A stretch of DNA of 64,000 bases from Roseibacillus sp. (lineage in GTDB: Bacteria; Verrucomicrobiota; Verrucomicrobiia; Verrucomicrobiales; Akkermansiaceae): NCBI GenBank assembly GCA_029242545.1, contig JAQWTV010000022.1:20143-84142 (forward strand). Reading direction: 5' to 3'. Shown in pieces: positions 25,156 to 33,916 of the stretch (position 1 is the stretch's first letter; every line of letters begins with the position of its first letter). Under the pieces are notes generated by a model that saw only the letters and a program-made list of their open reading frames with translations, had not been told where the DNA came from and did not search any database. A program made the translations under genes and the position numbers.

Positions 25156-26775
25156 TCAAGCGGAGCCTGCTGCTGTTGACTGCAAGGAGGCTTTAACGAA
25201 GCCGGAGAAAAGGGGGTGGGGGCGATTGGGCTTGGACTGAAATTCCGGGTGGAATTGAGCCCCGATGTAGAAGGGGTGGTCTGCCAGCTCAATGATTTCA
25301 ACAAGTCCTTCGTCTTCAGAGACAGATGAGATAATCAGTCCCGCTTTCTGGAGCTGCTCCAGATAGGCTGGGTTGAATTCGTAACGGTGGCGATGTCTCT
25401 CTTTAATTACTATCTCACCGCCATAAAGGCTTGCCGCGAGCGTTCCGGAGTGGACTAAGGAATTACATGAGCCGAGCCTCATGGTCGCCCCCATATCCTT
25501 CACTCCTTTCTGCTCTTCCTGAAGACTGATGACCGGGTGAGGGGTTTCCCGGTTGCACTCGGTGGTATGAGCCCCCTTGAGGTTGCAGACATTTCTCGCG
25601 AATTCGACAGTGGCGACCTGCATCCCAAGGCAGATCCCAAGATAGGGGATTCCCATTGATCTGGCATACTGCGCTGCCTGTATTTTTCCTTCTATCCCAC
25701 GATCACCAAAGCCGCCGGGGATAAGAATGCCGTCCACTTCTCCTATGATTGTTCCGGCATCGCCTTGCTCGATTGCCTCTGAGTCGATTCGCACGACCGA
25801 TACTTCAGCGTGGTGGGCAGCTCCAGCGATGGTAAGCGACTCATAGATGGATTTGTAGGCATCCTGCAGATCAATGTATTTGCCAACGACCGCTATTTTG
25901 ACTTTGTGCTCCGGGCTAATCAGGCGCTCGACGAAATCCTCCCAGTCTTTGAGGTCGGGGGTTGGGGACTCGATGCCGAGATTATCCACCACTAGCCGAT
26001 CAATCTTGTCCTGGCGCAGATCGAGCGGGCACTCATAGATGGAATGTTTTACGTCCCTGAAGGCGACGATGTTTTTATGCTCGACGTTACAGAACATCGC
26101 TATTTTCCGCCGGTTATCGTCATCTAAATCGTGCTCCGTACGGCAGATAACGATGTCCGGTTGAATTCCAATCTCACGTAACTTGGCAACTGATTGCTGG
26201 GTTGGCTTGGTCTTAATCTCGCCAGCGGCCCGGATCAGAGGCAGAAGAGTGACGTGGATGAAGCAGGTGTTTTCGCGGCCAACCTCAAGAGAGAATTGGC
26301 GGAGAGCTTCAAGGAAGAGGTGTCCCTCGATGTCTCCAACTGTCCCTCCTATTTCGGTAATAATCACATCCACCTCCGGATTCTGAGAAGACAGGTCATG
26401 AATGCGGGCCTTAATTTCGTCGGTGACGTGAGGGATGAACTGAACCGTCTTGCCTAGATATTCGCCTCGTCTCTCTTTCTTGATTACGTTTTCAAACACC
26501 TGTCCAGAGGTCAGGTTGTTAAAGCGGGTTAGAACACAGTTGGTAAAGCGTTCGTAATGCCCAAGATCAAGGTCGGTCTCCGCGCCATCGTTAAGCACAT
26601 AAACTTCTCCGTGCTGATAGGGAGACATGGTGCCTGGATCAACGTTCAGGTAAGGGTCGAACTTCTGGATAGTCACGCGGAGTCCACGATGTTCGAGAAG
26701 GGTACCAATAGAGGCTGCCGCAAGACCCTTTCCTAATGAGGAGACAACTCCCCCGGTTACGAAGATGTATTTCAC
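25156..26775 (-). CDS. pyrG: CTP synthase
   Basis: This 539-residue protein reads [28 protein letters not shown], the P-loop of the amidoligase domain, with [23 protein letters not shown] and GGTVGDIE. The C-terminal glutamine amidotransferase domain has nucleophile Cys in YLGICLGMQ and the His-Glu pair in [10 protein letters not shown]. It converts UTP to CTP with glutamine and ATP. Its ATG directly follows the kdsB stop, so the two are transcribed together; CTP is also the co-substrate of KdsB. Confidence 0.97.
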   Translation of the reverse strand: MKYIFVTGGVVSSLGKGLAAASIGTLLEHRGLRVTIQKFDPYLNVDPGTMSPYQHGEVYVLNDGAETDLDLGHYERFTNCVLTRFNNLTSGQVFENVIKKERRGEYLGKTVQFIPHVTDEIKARIHDLSSQNPEVDVIITEIGGTVGDIEGHLFLEALRQFSLEVGRENTCFIHVTLLPLIRAAGEIKTKPTQQSVAKLREIGIQPDIVICRTEHDLDDDNRRKIAMFCNVEHKNIVAFRDVKHSIYECPLDLRQDKIDRLVVDNLGIESPTPDLKDWEDFVERLISPEHKVKIAVVGKYIDLQDAYKSIYESLTIAGAAHHAEVSVVRIDSEAIEQGDAGTIIGEVDGILIPGGFGDRGIEGKIQAAQYARSMGIPYLGICLGMQVATVEFARNVCNLKGAHTTECNRETPHPVISLQEEQKGVKDMGATMRLGSCNSLVHSGTLAASLYGGEIVIKERHRHRYEFNPAYLEQLQKAGLIISSVSEDEGLVEIIELADHPFYIGAQFHPEFQSKPNRPHPLFSGFVKASLQSTAAGSA

Positions 26776-27579
26776 TCAGCGCGTTTGGTTTGTGTTAGGA
26801 GAGTAATCGTCCTCGGTTAAACTCGCAAGAAGAGCTTCGATCTCAGGGACCTGTTCCGGCGTGTCGAGGCCGATGGATTCATGGTGGCTGACGATAACTC
26901 GGATCCGGGCCCCGTTCTCAAGTGCACGAAGTTGTTCAAGTTGTTCAACTCTTTCCAGGTTCCCTTCGGGCCAGCTGACAAAATTTTTGAGGAAACTCCG
27001 CTGGTAGCCGTAGAGGCCAACATGACGAAGAGAGGAAAAAGGCTGCCCAAGGGCTCGATTATAGGGGAGAGCACTACGCGAAAAGTAGAGAGCGTCCCCT
27101 CTGTTATCTAAGACCACCTTGACGATGTTGGGATCATCGAGTTGAGCGGGATCTGAAATCGGATTTGCAGCGGTAATCATGTCGATATCCATCTGGCTTC
27201 TAAGGGTGTCGGCCATCAAATCGATAACGGAAGGAGATACCAGAGGCTCGTCCCCCTGAATATTCACGACATGTTGCAGGGCGGGAAAGGAATCGAGAGC
27301 TTCCGAAATGCGGTCGGTCCCTGTTGAGTGTTGGGAAGAAGTCATCACGACTTCGGCGCCATTTGCCAGAGCTTCCTGTTCGATCCGCTCATCATCGGTA
27401 GCGACGAGGACAGTGTCAAGGCGGCGGCAGCATGCTACACGATCGATAACGTGCCCCAGCAGGCTCTTGCCTGCCAGTTGGTAGAGGGGCTTTCCGGGGA
27501 AGCGAGAGGATCCCCATCGTGCGGGGATTATACCAGCGACCTGTGCTGTCGTTCCCTCTGCAGCCACCTTATTAAACAA
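26776..27579 (-). CDS. kdsB: 3-deoxy-manno-octulosonate cytidylyltransferase
   Basis: This 267-residue protein has the nucleotidyltransferase start AGIIPARWGSSRFPGKPL, TDDERI, VVMTSSQHSTGTDRISEA and NIQGDEPLV, which are CMP-Kdo synthetase hallmarks. It activates Kdo with CTP for lipopolysaccharide core synthesis, indicating a Gram-negative envelope. It sits immediately upstream of pyrG. About 15 residues at the N-terminus precede the conserved core, so a slightly later start is possible. Confidence 0.95.
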   Translation of the reverse strand: MFNKVAAEGTTAQVAGIIPARWGSSRFPGKPLYQLAGKSLLGHVIDRVACCRRLDTVLVATDDERIEQEALANGAEVVMTSSQHSTGTDRISEALDSFPALQHVVNIQGDEPLVSPSVIDLMADTLRSQMDIDMITAANPISDPAQLDDPNIVKVVLDNRGDALYFSRSALPYNRALGQPFSSLRHVGLYGYQRSFLKNFVSWPEGNLERVEQLEQLRALENGARIRVIVSHHESIGLDTPEQVPEIEALLASLTEDDYSPNTNQTR

Positions 27580-27689
27580 AGCCGGAGCTTATCTAAGGAT
27601 GATACCGCGGCAAGGTATTAGTTTCGAAAGGTTGATTTTTTTATCGAAGAGTCGACTGGCTGAGACTGGTAAGTTAACTTCTTTTCCCA

Positions 27690-29336
27690 ATGTCAGTACA
27701 CGAGTGGTTCGAGCCCCTGGACTGGATTGTGCTCTTCGGATATCTGGGTCTTACCACCTGGGTCGGGCATAGAATGCGCGGGAGGCAGGCCTCCATCAGC
27801 GATTTTTTTGCGGGTGGTCGGTCGTTGCCTTGGCTGGCGGTGAGTGGCTCGATTGTAGCCACCGAAATAAGTGGGGTCACTTTTATCGGGGTGCCCGGGG
27901 GTGTGCTGGCCGCAGGGGGTGACTTCACTTACATGATCTGGGCCTTGGGATCTATTATGGGGCGAATCATCGTAGGGGTCTGGTTCACCAGAGTCTTTTA
28001 TGAAGATGATGTTTACAGCCCTTACGACTACATGGGCCGGAGAATCAAGCCGCAGCTAAAAACTCTTGCTACTGTCTTTTTTACGCTGGGATCGATTCTC
28101 GCGCAGAGTGTCCGAGTGCTGGTAGCAGCGATTCCGCTCATGATCGTGACGCCGTTTTCCTTTGAGGTGTGTATTCTTCTGATCGGAGTCTTCGCGATCG
28201 GGTGGACCCTGATGGGAGGAATGCGAACCGTGATATGGACTGACGTGATGCAGTTCTTTCTCTTCGCGATTGGCGGGCTAATTACCCTGATATGGGCCGG
28301 AATGCATTTGGGTGGAGGCTGGCTGGATGTAGCTGAACAGGCAGGGAAAACCCATTGGCTTAGCTTTGATGCAGGCGTGTCCGATGCCTTCAAGTTTACC
28401 TTCTGGGTGGCCGTATTTGCTGTTCCGTTTCTAAACGTGGGAGCTTTTGGAGTGGATCAGCTGAACGCCCAGCGGATGTTTTGCTGCAGGAATGCTGGGG
28501 ACGCTCGAAAAGCTATCATTTGGAGCTCAGTGGGTCAGGGAGTGACCTTTCTCATGCTGATGGTGGGGGCCGCCCTTTTTGTTTGGTATTCTAGCTTTCC
28601 TCCCGAAGGGGTTGTGGCCGAGAGGATGGCCTGGAATGCAAGCGAGGGAGTTCCTGGTAAGTCCGACCTAGTTTTTCCTATCTGGATCGTGAAAGAGCTG
28701 CCCCCTGGCCTGAGTGGATTGATCCTAGGGGGGGTATTTGCAGCAGCCATTTCCAGTCTGGATTCGATTCTGGCAGCCCTGAGCCAGACGACTGTTTCGG
28801 TGCTCTACGACCCGGGTGATGCAGCCGATGCGGGGCAGCAGCGCAGACTTGTATCGCGAAGTCGCATGTGGGTGATTTTCTGGGGAGTGTTTTTGACCTG
28901 TTTTACGCTGCTAATGCGTTGGATGCAGGAGAATACGGAGGTCGCGATTCTCCCCCTCGCGTTCGGAATGACGACATATACAATGGGCCCATTGCTGGGA
29001 ATGTTCCTGTGTGCGCTGGTGGGTCGGGGGAGCTTCCGCGGACTGGTCTTGGGATCGGTTCTCTCGTTTATCGCGGTTCTCTTCATCCGCAATGACGTCT
29101 GGGTGCTGCTGCATACTTTCGAGCTGGATTTGTTTGGAAAATCTCTTGGGTTCAGAATGCCCTACGAATGGTTGGCGGCATTACCGATGTATTTCATTGA
29201 GGGACACGGTGATGCCCAAGCCTTGAGGACCACCGTGGGATTCTATTGGGCTTGGCCATTAACCACTGTGGTGACCTTTGGACTGGGTCTTTTGTGGCCC
29301 GGCTCAAAGAGTAAAGGGAGCTCCTTATCCGGTTAG
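27690..29336 (+). CDS. sodium:solute symporter family protein
   Basis: This 548-residue polytopic membrane protein has about 13 hydrophobic segments. SSS-family marks include DFFAGGRSLPWLAVSGSIVA, SGVTFIGVPG, GGMRTVIWTDVMQFFLF and GLSGLILGGVFAAAISSLDS with its serine-rich sodium site. It would couple sodium influx to uptake of an unidentified solute, possibly a sugar or carboxylate. It is divergent from kdsB across 110 bp and stands alone. The substrate cannot be told from sequence. Confidence 0.92.
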   Translation: MSVHEWFEPLDWIVLFGYLGLTTWVGHRMRGRQASISDFFAGGRSLPWLAVSGSIVATEISGVTFIGVPGGVLAAGGDFTYMIWALGSIMGRIIVGVWFTRVFYEDDVYSPYDYMGRRIKPQLKTLATVFFTLGSILAQSVRVLVAAIPLMIVTPFSFEVCILLIGVFAIGWTLMGGMRTVIWTDVMQFFLFAIGGLITLIWAGMHLGGGWLDVAEQAGKTHWLSFDAGVSDAFKFTFWVAVFAVPFLNVGAFGVDQLNAQRMFCCRNAGDARKAIIWSSVGQGVTFLMLMVGAALFVWYSSFPPEGVVAERMAWNASEGVPGKSDLVFPIWIVKELPPGLSGLILGGVFAAAISSLDSILAALSQTTVSVLYDPGDAADAGQQRRLVSRSRMWVIFWGVFLTCFTLLMRWMQENTEVAILPLAFGMTTYTMGPLLGMFLCALVGRGSFRGLVLGSVLSFIAVLFIRNDVWVLLHTFELDLFGKSLGFRMPYEWLAALPMYFIEGHGDAQALRTTVGFYWAWPLTTVVTFGLGLLWPGSKSKGSSLSG

Positions 29337-29394
29337 CGGTGCCGCACTCGCCCCTCTCTCATGGATCTGGCGCGTCTATAGGCCTCTTCGCACT

Positions 29395-29408
29395 AGTCAT
29401 AAATGACT
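29395..29408. promoter_or_regulatory. Perfect inverted repeat upstream of dnaA
   Basis: AGTCAT-AA-ATGACT is a perfect 6-bp inverted repeat with a 2-nt spacer. It lies in the 406-bp stretch between the symporter gene and dnaA, just before a doubtful small ORF. It may be a regulator site; no regulator can be named. Confidence 0.35.
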
Positions 29409-29409
29409 T

Positions 29410-29658
29410 ATGGATTTTCCCTATTCCTCGGGTGCCCAGGAAGGGTTCAGGTGGCGAACGAGGATAGGGATGGCGTTCAGAGGTCATCCAGAGGGCAAAT
29501 TGCTCTTTTCGTTTGGTGAGCTTAACAGGCGAACCCTGAAGTCTAACATCCGCAATGCCGTGGAACGCTTGTGGAAAAGAGCTGTGAGAGCAGGTCGAGA
29601 TTCTTATTTAAAAAATTTTGACGCTCTCGACCCAGATAGCCATCCAATACGCAGCTGA
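29410..29658 (+). CDS. small hypothetical ORF upstream of dnaA, doubtful
   Basis: An 82-codon frame from ATG at 29410, basic in its second half (LNRRTLKSNIRNAVERLWKR). No family was recognised. It sits where rnpA or rpmH sometimes precede dnaA, but the RnpA motif RNRxKR is not present. It may be non-coding sequence of the dnaA upstream or origin region. Confidence 0.25.
   Translation: MDFPYSSGAQEGFRWRTRIGMAFRGHPEGKLLFSFGELNRRTLKSNIRNAVERLWKRAVRAGRDSYLKNFDALDPDSHPIRS
29570..29622. other. Possible DnaA-box and AT-rich stretch upstream of dnaA
   Basis: TGTGGAAAA at 29570-29578 is one mismatch from the DnaA box TGTGGATAA. It is followed by an AT-rich run around 29603-29620 (TTATTTAAAAAATTTT). 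The 29337-29742 interval otherwise shows only the inverted repeat at 29395 and the doubtful ORF at 29410. A single imperfect box is weak support for an origin. Confidence 0.2.
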
Positions 29659-29742
29659 ACGTTTCAATTGGCTCTGATCGCTGATTCGAAACCGCGGCAA
29701 TTTTTTATAAATCGACTAAAGGTTACAGATTGGAGAATAAAG

Positions 29743-31191
29743 ATGAGTAGCAGGGATGAAGGAGCAGTGACGACGCCACGCGGGAGCGGGGTGAGAGCAG
29801 GGGATGTTTTGGCTCGTGGAGGTTCACGAATACCCGCAGATGAAGCAAAAAAACAAATACTTCGATTACTGGATGCGCGCCTTAGCGGAGATGCCACCGA
29901 GCGCTGGTTCAAGCACATGCAGCTTGTAGCGGAGGATGCGAACCAGGTTACAGTGCTAGTGCCTACTGAGACGCATGTGCTCTGGATCCAGGAGAATTTC
30001 ATGCCGGAATTGACTCATGCTTTGTCGCAGGTTCTCGGTTGTGGCGGGAGACCGCGGGTTCTCGCTATGAATGGCGCTGCTGGAGGTCAGCTGACAATGC
30101 TCGAGGAGCCCAAAAAGCAGTCTCGAGCTAAGGAGGTCGCCTCCGAGACATTAGCTAAGTCTTTGAAAAGCGCAGGATTGAATCCGCTCTACACGTTTGA
30201 TCGCTTTGTCGTCGGTGGGAACAACCAGTTCGCGCATGCGGCGTGTAAGGCCATCGCTGCGGGAGTCCGCACAGCCTATAACCCTCTTTTTATCCATGGG
30301 GGCTCGGGGCTCGGGAAGACCCATTTGATGCAGGCGATTGGTCAGGATATCCTGAAGGCAAGGCCCGAATCCAAGGTTATTTACCTTACCTGTGAGAAGT
30401 TTACCAATGAGTTCATTCTGGCGGTCCAGAAGGGGAATCTTGATAGCTTCCGCCGACGATATCGGAAAGCCGATGTGCTGCTTGTCGATGACGTCCAATT
30501 CTTGACTGGTAAGGAGAAGTCACAGGAGGAGTTTTTTCATACCTTCAACACTCTCCTCGATGGAAGAGCTCAGGTTGTGCTTTCCAGTGATCGACCAGCT
30601 TCAGAAATCCAGACTCTGGAGCCGCGATTGGTATCACGTTTCGAATGTGGCCTGACGGTTGCGCTACAACCTCCGCAGCTTGAGACTCGGATAGCGATTC
30701 TTGGGCGGAAGATGGAGGAATGGGAGGTTAAGATCCCCGAAGACTGGGTTCGCTTTGTGGCGCAGCGTATTCGCAGCAACGTCCGGCGCCTTGAGGGAGC
30801 GCTTGTAAGGATCGCCACCTACAACTCATTGGGTCAGGGAGAGCTCTCGACTGACAGGATCGAGGACCTTTTGCGGGATATTCTCAGAGAGGAGGCCGCT
30901 GCTAAGGTTACCATCGATACGATTCAAAAAACCGTTGCTGATTTTTATGATATCCGGCTTGCGGATATGACCAGTCGGCGGCGGCCGGCAAACATTGCCT
31001 TTCCTCGTCAGATTGCGATGTATCTATCACGGAAACTGACTGGGGGATCTCTTGTTGAGATCGGTGAAGCCTTTGGAGGACGAGACCATGGGACAGTGAT
31101 CCACGCCTGCAAAAAGGTCGACCAGATGATGCAGACTGACGATCAGGTGCGCCAGACAGTAGCAGCACTGGGTGCCAGGCTGAACCGGTAA
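29743..31191 (+). CDS. dnaA: chromosomal replication initiator DnaA
   Basis: The ATG at 29743 preceded by GGAGAATAAAG gives 482 residues; the frame continues upstream to a TTG at 29668 without family similarity. Domain I near 35-105 (ERWFKHMQLVAED), the AAA+ domain with Walker A GGSGLGKTH, LLVDDVQFLTGKEKSQEEFFHTFN, and the C-terminal DNA-binding signature GGRDHGTVIHACKKV are all present. It binds DnaA boxes and opens the origin. It precedes dnaN by 223 bp, the common bacterial order. Confidence 0.97.
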   Translation: MSSRDEGAVTTPRGSGVRAGDVLARGGSRIPADEAKKQILRLLDARLSGDATERWFKHMQLVAEDANQVTVLVPTETHVLWIQENFMPELTHALSQVLGCGGRPRVLAMNGAAGGQLTMLEEPKKQSRAKEVASETLAKSLKSAGLNPLYTFDRFVVGGNNQFAHAACKAIAAGVRTAYNPLFIHGGSGLGKTHLMQAIGQDILKARPESKVIYLTCEKFTNEFILAVQKGNLDSFRRRYRKADVLLVDDVQFLTGKEKSQEEFFHTFNTLLDGRAQVVLSSDRPASEIQTLEPRLVSRFECGLTVALQPPQLETRIAILGRKMEEWEVKIPEDWVRFVAQRIRSNVRRLEGALVRIATYNSLGQGELSTDRIEDLLRDILREEAAAKVTIDTIQKTVADFYDIRLADMTSRRRPANIAFPRQIAMYLSRKLTGGSLVEIGEAFGGRDHGTVIHACKKVDQMMQTDDQVRQTVAALGARLNR

Positions 31192-31203
31192 ACACGCCCC
31201 GCC

Positions 31204-31220
31204 TTGCAGGAACCCTGCAA
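31204..31220. terminator. Hairpin after dnaA
   Basis: TTGCAGG-AAC-CCTGCAA forms a perfect 7-bp stem with a 3-nt loop, 12 bp after the dnaA stop. There is no U-tract after it. It may attenuate dnaA transcripts or be a regulatory element in the dnaA-dnaN spacer (31192-31414), which otherwise shows no DnaA boxes. Confidence 0.4.
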
Positions 31221-31414
31221 CAAAAGGGGTAACTGCAGGCCTTTGGATGTGTTTCGCCCGGCAAGGGGTGATGAGAAACGAGCTGGTCCTTTGTAAAGGG
31301 TCCTCAATATTCCCCGGGGAGGATCTGGAATGTTACTTGTTTCTTAAAGAATGACTTGCCAAGGCGATCAATCACCGCAAAATCAACTTGCCCTGATACG
31401 GGCATTTTCTGCCA

Positions 31415-32512
31415 ATGAAATTTCGGATCGCAAGGGACGCCTTCCTCGACAGTCTCCAACAGGTTCAGCACGTTGTCAGCACTAGGACGACCCTCCCCAT
31501 TCTATCGAATGTTTTAATTGAGGCAACTGGTGGGGCTTTGCGCCTGACTACTACGGACCTTGATGTCGGTGTGAGTGGGACGGTCGAAGCGGAGATTTCG
31601 AAGGAGGGCTCAACAACAATGCCGGTCAAGAGGTTGGTGAGTATTATTCGGGAGCTTCCTAATGCCGAAGTTGAAGTTGCTGTCGACGCAAAGGATGTCG
31701 CGTCCATTACCTGCGGTCCTAGCTTTTTTAAGATCATTGGTCTCGAACACGGTGAGTTTCCACCTCTTCCTGACTTTAAGGAGGCCAAGGAATACAAGAT
31801 GCCTCAGTCCCTCCTCCGGGAGAGCTTGAAGAAAACGTCTTACGCGATCTCCAATGATGAAACACGCTATGTTCTGAATGGAATCTTTACTGCCTTCAAG
31901 GAAGGGAAGTTGACGTTGGTGGCTACCGACGGGAGACGGCTCGCAATGGTAGAAAATGACCTCGAGTTTCCTGCGAGCCATGAAGCGGATTTCATCATCC
32001 CGACAAAAGCGGTTCAGGAATTGCAGCGGCTACTGGGGGACGATGGCGATGCTGTTGCCAGACTGGGAGACAACCAAATCGTATTCGAGGTGGGCAGTAG
32101 TGTAATTGTCTCAAAGCTGATCGAGGGAAACTACCCGAATTATCGACAAGTGATACCTGGTGAAGCCAAGGAGACGCTCAATCTTGGCCGGGAATCTTTA
32201 CTGGAAACGGCGCGGAGGGTGTCTCTGCTTTCCTCGGAAAAATCAAATTCGGTGAAACTTGTGGTGAGTGAAGGGAGTATGGATCTGACTGCTAACTCTC
32301 CTGATATCGGTGAGGCGAAGGAATCGATGCCGGTTAGCTATGACGGAAAGGAGATTGCGATAGCGTTCAATCCCGAGTTCTTGATGGCACCGCTCAGAAA
32401 CCTTGAGGATGATGAGGTTCAATTGGATCTCATCGACGAGATGAGTCCGGGAGTTCTGCGCGGTAGCGGGTCGTTTCTCTATGTCCTCATGCCGATGAGG
32501 GTGACTGGTTGA
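31415..32512 (+). CDS. dnaN: DNA polymerase III beta subunit (sliding clamp)
   Basis: This 365-residue protein starts MKFRIARDAFLDSLQQVQHVVSTRTTLPILSNVLIEA, the family N-terminus, and has three clamp domains. LVATDGRRLAMVE and the C-terminal LMPMRV are typical of the protein-binding pocket. It forms the homodimeric ring that tethers polymerase III to DNA and is loaded by the DnaX complex (gene at 19917). No recF follows, unlike many bacteria; the next gene is hisH on the opposite strand. Confidence 0.97.
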   Translation: MKFRIARDAFLDSLQQVQHVVSTRTTLPILSNVLIEATGGALRLTTTDLDVGVSGTVEAEISKEGSTTMPVKRLVSIIRELPNAEVEVAVDAKDVASITCGPSFFKIIGLEHGEFPPLPDFKEAKEYKMPQSLLRESLKKTSYAISNDETRYVLNGIFTAFKEGKLTLVATDGRRLAMVENDLEFPASHEADFIIPTKAVQELQRLLGDDGDAVARLGDNQIVFEVGSSVIVSKLIEGNYPNYRQVIPGEAKETLNLGRESLLETARRVSLLSSEKSNSVKLVVSEGSMDLTANSPDIGEAKESMPVSYDGKEIAIAFNPEFLMAPLRNLEDDEVQLDLIDEMSPGVLRGSGSFLYVLMPMRVTG

Positions 32513-32618
32513 AAATCAGTCCTCAGGCACATAAGTGCTTCTGCTGCTCTTCAGGTTCCAGGACGGGACCTTTGGATTGCTGGCTTTTCTACGAAACGGT
32601 GAGGCCAAACATGGCAGG

Positions 32619-33242
32619 TCACTTCTGCAGGAGAAAGTTTTGGATCAGGTTCATGCCGGATTTTTGACTTTTCTCCGGATGGAATTGGGTCGCGACAAGG
32701 CGGCCTCGCTGGATCGCGCTGGGGAATCTTATCCCGTAGGTGGTCATTGCTGCGTAGATCGCCTCATCCTTAGGCTTGGGGTGGTAGGAGTGGACGAAAT
32801 AAAAATAAGGATTCAGGCCTAACCCCGTCCATGGCCCAAGATTTGGATCCTGAAGTTGAGCGTTATTCCATCCCATGTGAGGGACTTTGATGCCTTCTTC
32901 CTCGAACCTAACGACGTTTCCCTCGAGCACCGAAAGCCCCTTGATATCCGGGCTCTCCTCGCTGCCCTCGAACAAAAGCTGGTAACCGACACAGATACCA
33001 AAAAAAGGTTTATCTCGCTGAATCCACTCAGCGATTGGTTCAACCAGTCCGAGGCCTTCCAATTTCGTCATGCAATCTCCAAACGCGCCCTGCCCGGGGA
33101 AGAACAGGTGTGAAAGGGATTCGAGGTGTTCTGGTGCAGTAACTAGTGCTGGAGAAGCGCCAAGCGCTTCCAAGGCCTGAATCAGGCTGCGAATGTTGCC
33201 GCCGCCATAATCAATAACGCCAATGTTGTTCTTCGAGGACAA
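32619..33242 (-). CDS. hisH: imidazole glycerol phosphate synthase glutaminase subunit
   Basis: This 207-residue class-I glutamine amidotransferase reads IGVIDYGGGNIRSLIQALEALG and FFPGQGAFGDCM. The nucleophile cysteine is in FFGICVGYQLLF, VPHMGWN follows, and the His-Glu pair is in QFHPEKSQKSG. It supplies ammonia to HisF in histidine biosynthesis. It lies 50 bp after hisB on the minus strand; the other his genes, including hisF and hisA, are not in the window. Confidence 0.95.
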   Translation of the reverse strand: MSSKNNIGVIDYGGGNIRSLIQALEALGASPALVTAPEHLESLSHLFFPGQGAFGDCMTKLEGLGLVEPIAEWIQRDKPFFGICVGYQLLFEGSEESPDIKGLSVLEGNVVRFEEEGIKVPHMGWNNAQLQDPNLGPWTGLGLNPYFYFVHSYHPKPKDEAIYAAMTTYGIRFPSAIQRGRLVATQFHPEKSQKSGMNLIQNFLLQK

Positions 33243-33292
33243 TGGTCAAAGCTGGATCGTAGCCTGTTTGGCTCTGTCTTGAAAGAGTCTCA

Positions 33293-33889
33293 CTATAGGG
33301 CCTCCTTCGTGCTGGGTATTCCCTTCACTCTCTCGTCTCTGCTCACTGCGACCCGCAAGGCGCGAGCCAGGGATTTGAAGGCGCTCTCGGCTATGTGATG
33401 ACCATCACGGCCGTAGAAAATTTCCACGTGGACATTAGCGCGAAGGTTGGAGGAAAGTGCTCGAAAGAATTCCTCGACGAGGCTGAAAGGGAAATTTTGT
33501 GCATCGGGACTGCCTGCAGGAGCATGAAATTCAAGCCAAGGCCTGTTGCTGAGATCCACGACTACCCGGGATAGGGTTTCATCCATTGGGACATAGGCGT
33601 GACCGTATCTGGCAATCCCCAGCTTCTCTCCAAGTGCCTCTCTCAGGCACTCCCCTAATACGATGCCGCTATCTTCTACGGTGTGGTGGTAATCCACCTC
33701 TACATCCCCGGTGACTTTCAGCTCAAGATCGATGAGAGAATGGCGGGAGAAGAGCGTGAGCATGTGGTCAAAGAAGGGGATTCCCGTCTCAATCTGGGAC
33801 ACGCCTTCTCCGTCGAGGTTCAGGGCCAGGGAGACATTAGTCTCGGTGGTCTTGCGTGACTTTTCCACGCGTCGGGGCAGCTGTGACAT
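33293..33889 (-). CDS. hisB: imidazoleglycerol-phosphate dehydratase
   Basis: This 198-residue stand-alone dehydratase lacks the phosphatase domain. Manganese-binding histidine motifs are present: GIPFFDHML, DYHHTVEDSGI, RYGHAYVPMDE, FYGRDGHHIAESAFK. It converts imidazole glycerol phosphate to imidazole acetol phosphate in histidine biosynthesis. It is transcribed with hisH. Confidence 0.96.
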   Translation of the reverse strand: MSQLPRRVEKSRKTTETNVSLALNLDGEGVSQIETGIPFFDHMLTLFSRHSLIDLELKVTGDVEVDYHHTVEDSGIVLGECLREALGEKLGIARYGHAYVPMDETLSRVVVDLSNRPWLEFHAPAGSPDAQNFPFSLVEEFFRALSSNLRANVHVEIFYGRDGHHIAESAFKSLARALRVAVSRDERVKGIPSTKEAL

Positions 33890-33916
33890 GCGTATCCTGA
33901 GGTAGGGTATTGATCT

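Noticed and set aside
29410..29658. Small ORF upstream of dnaA as rnpA
   Set aside because: The RNase P protein motif RNRxKR and overall length do not fit; it is kept only as a doubtful hypothetical ORF.
32527..32538. GCAC-ATAA-GTGC hairpin after dnaN as a terminator
   Set aside because: The 4-bp stem is too short and no U-tract follows.
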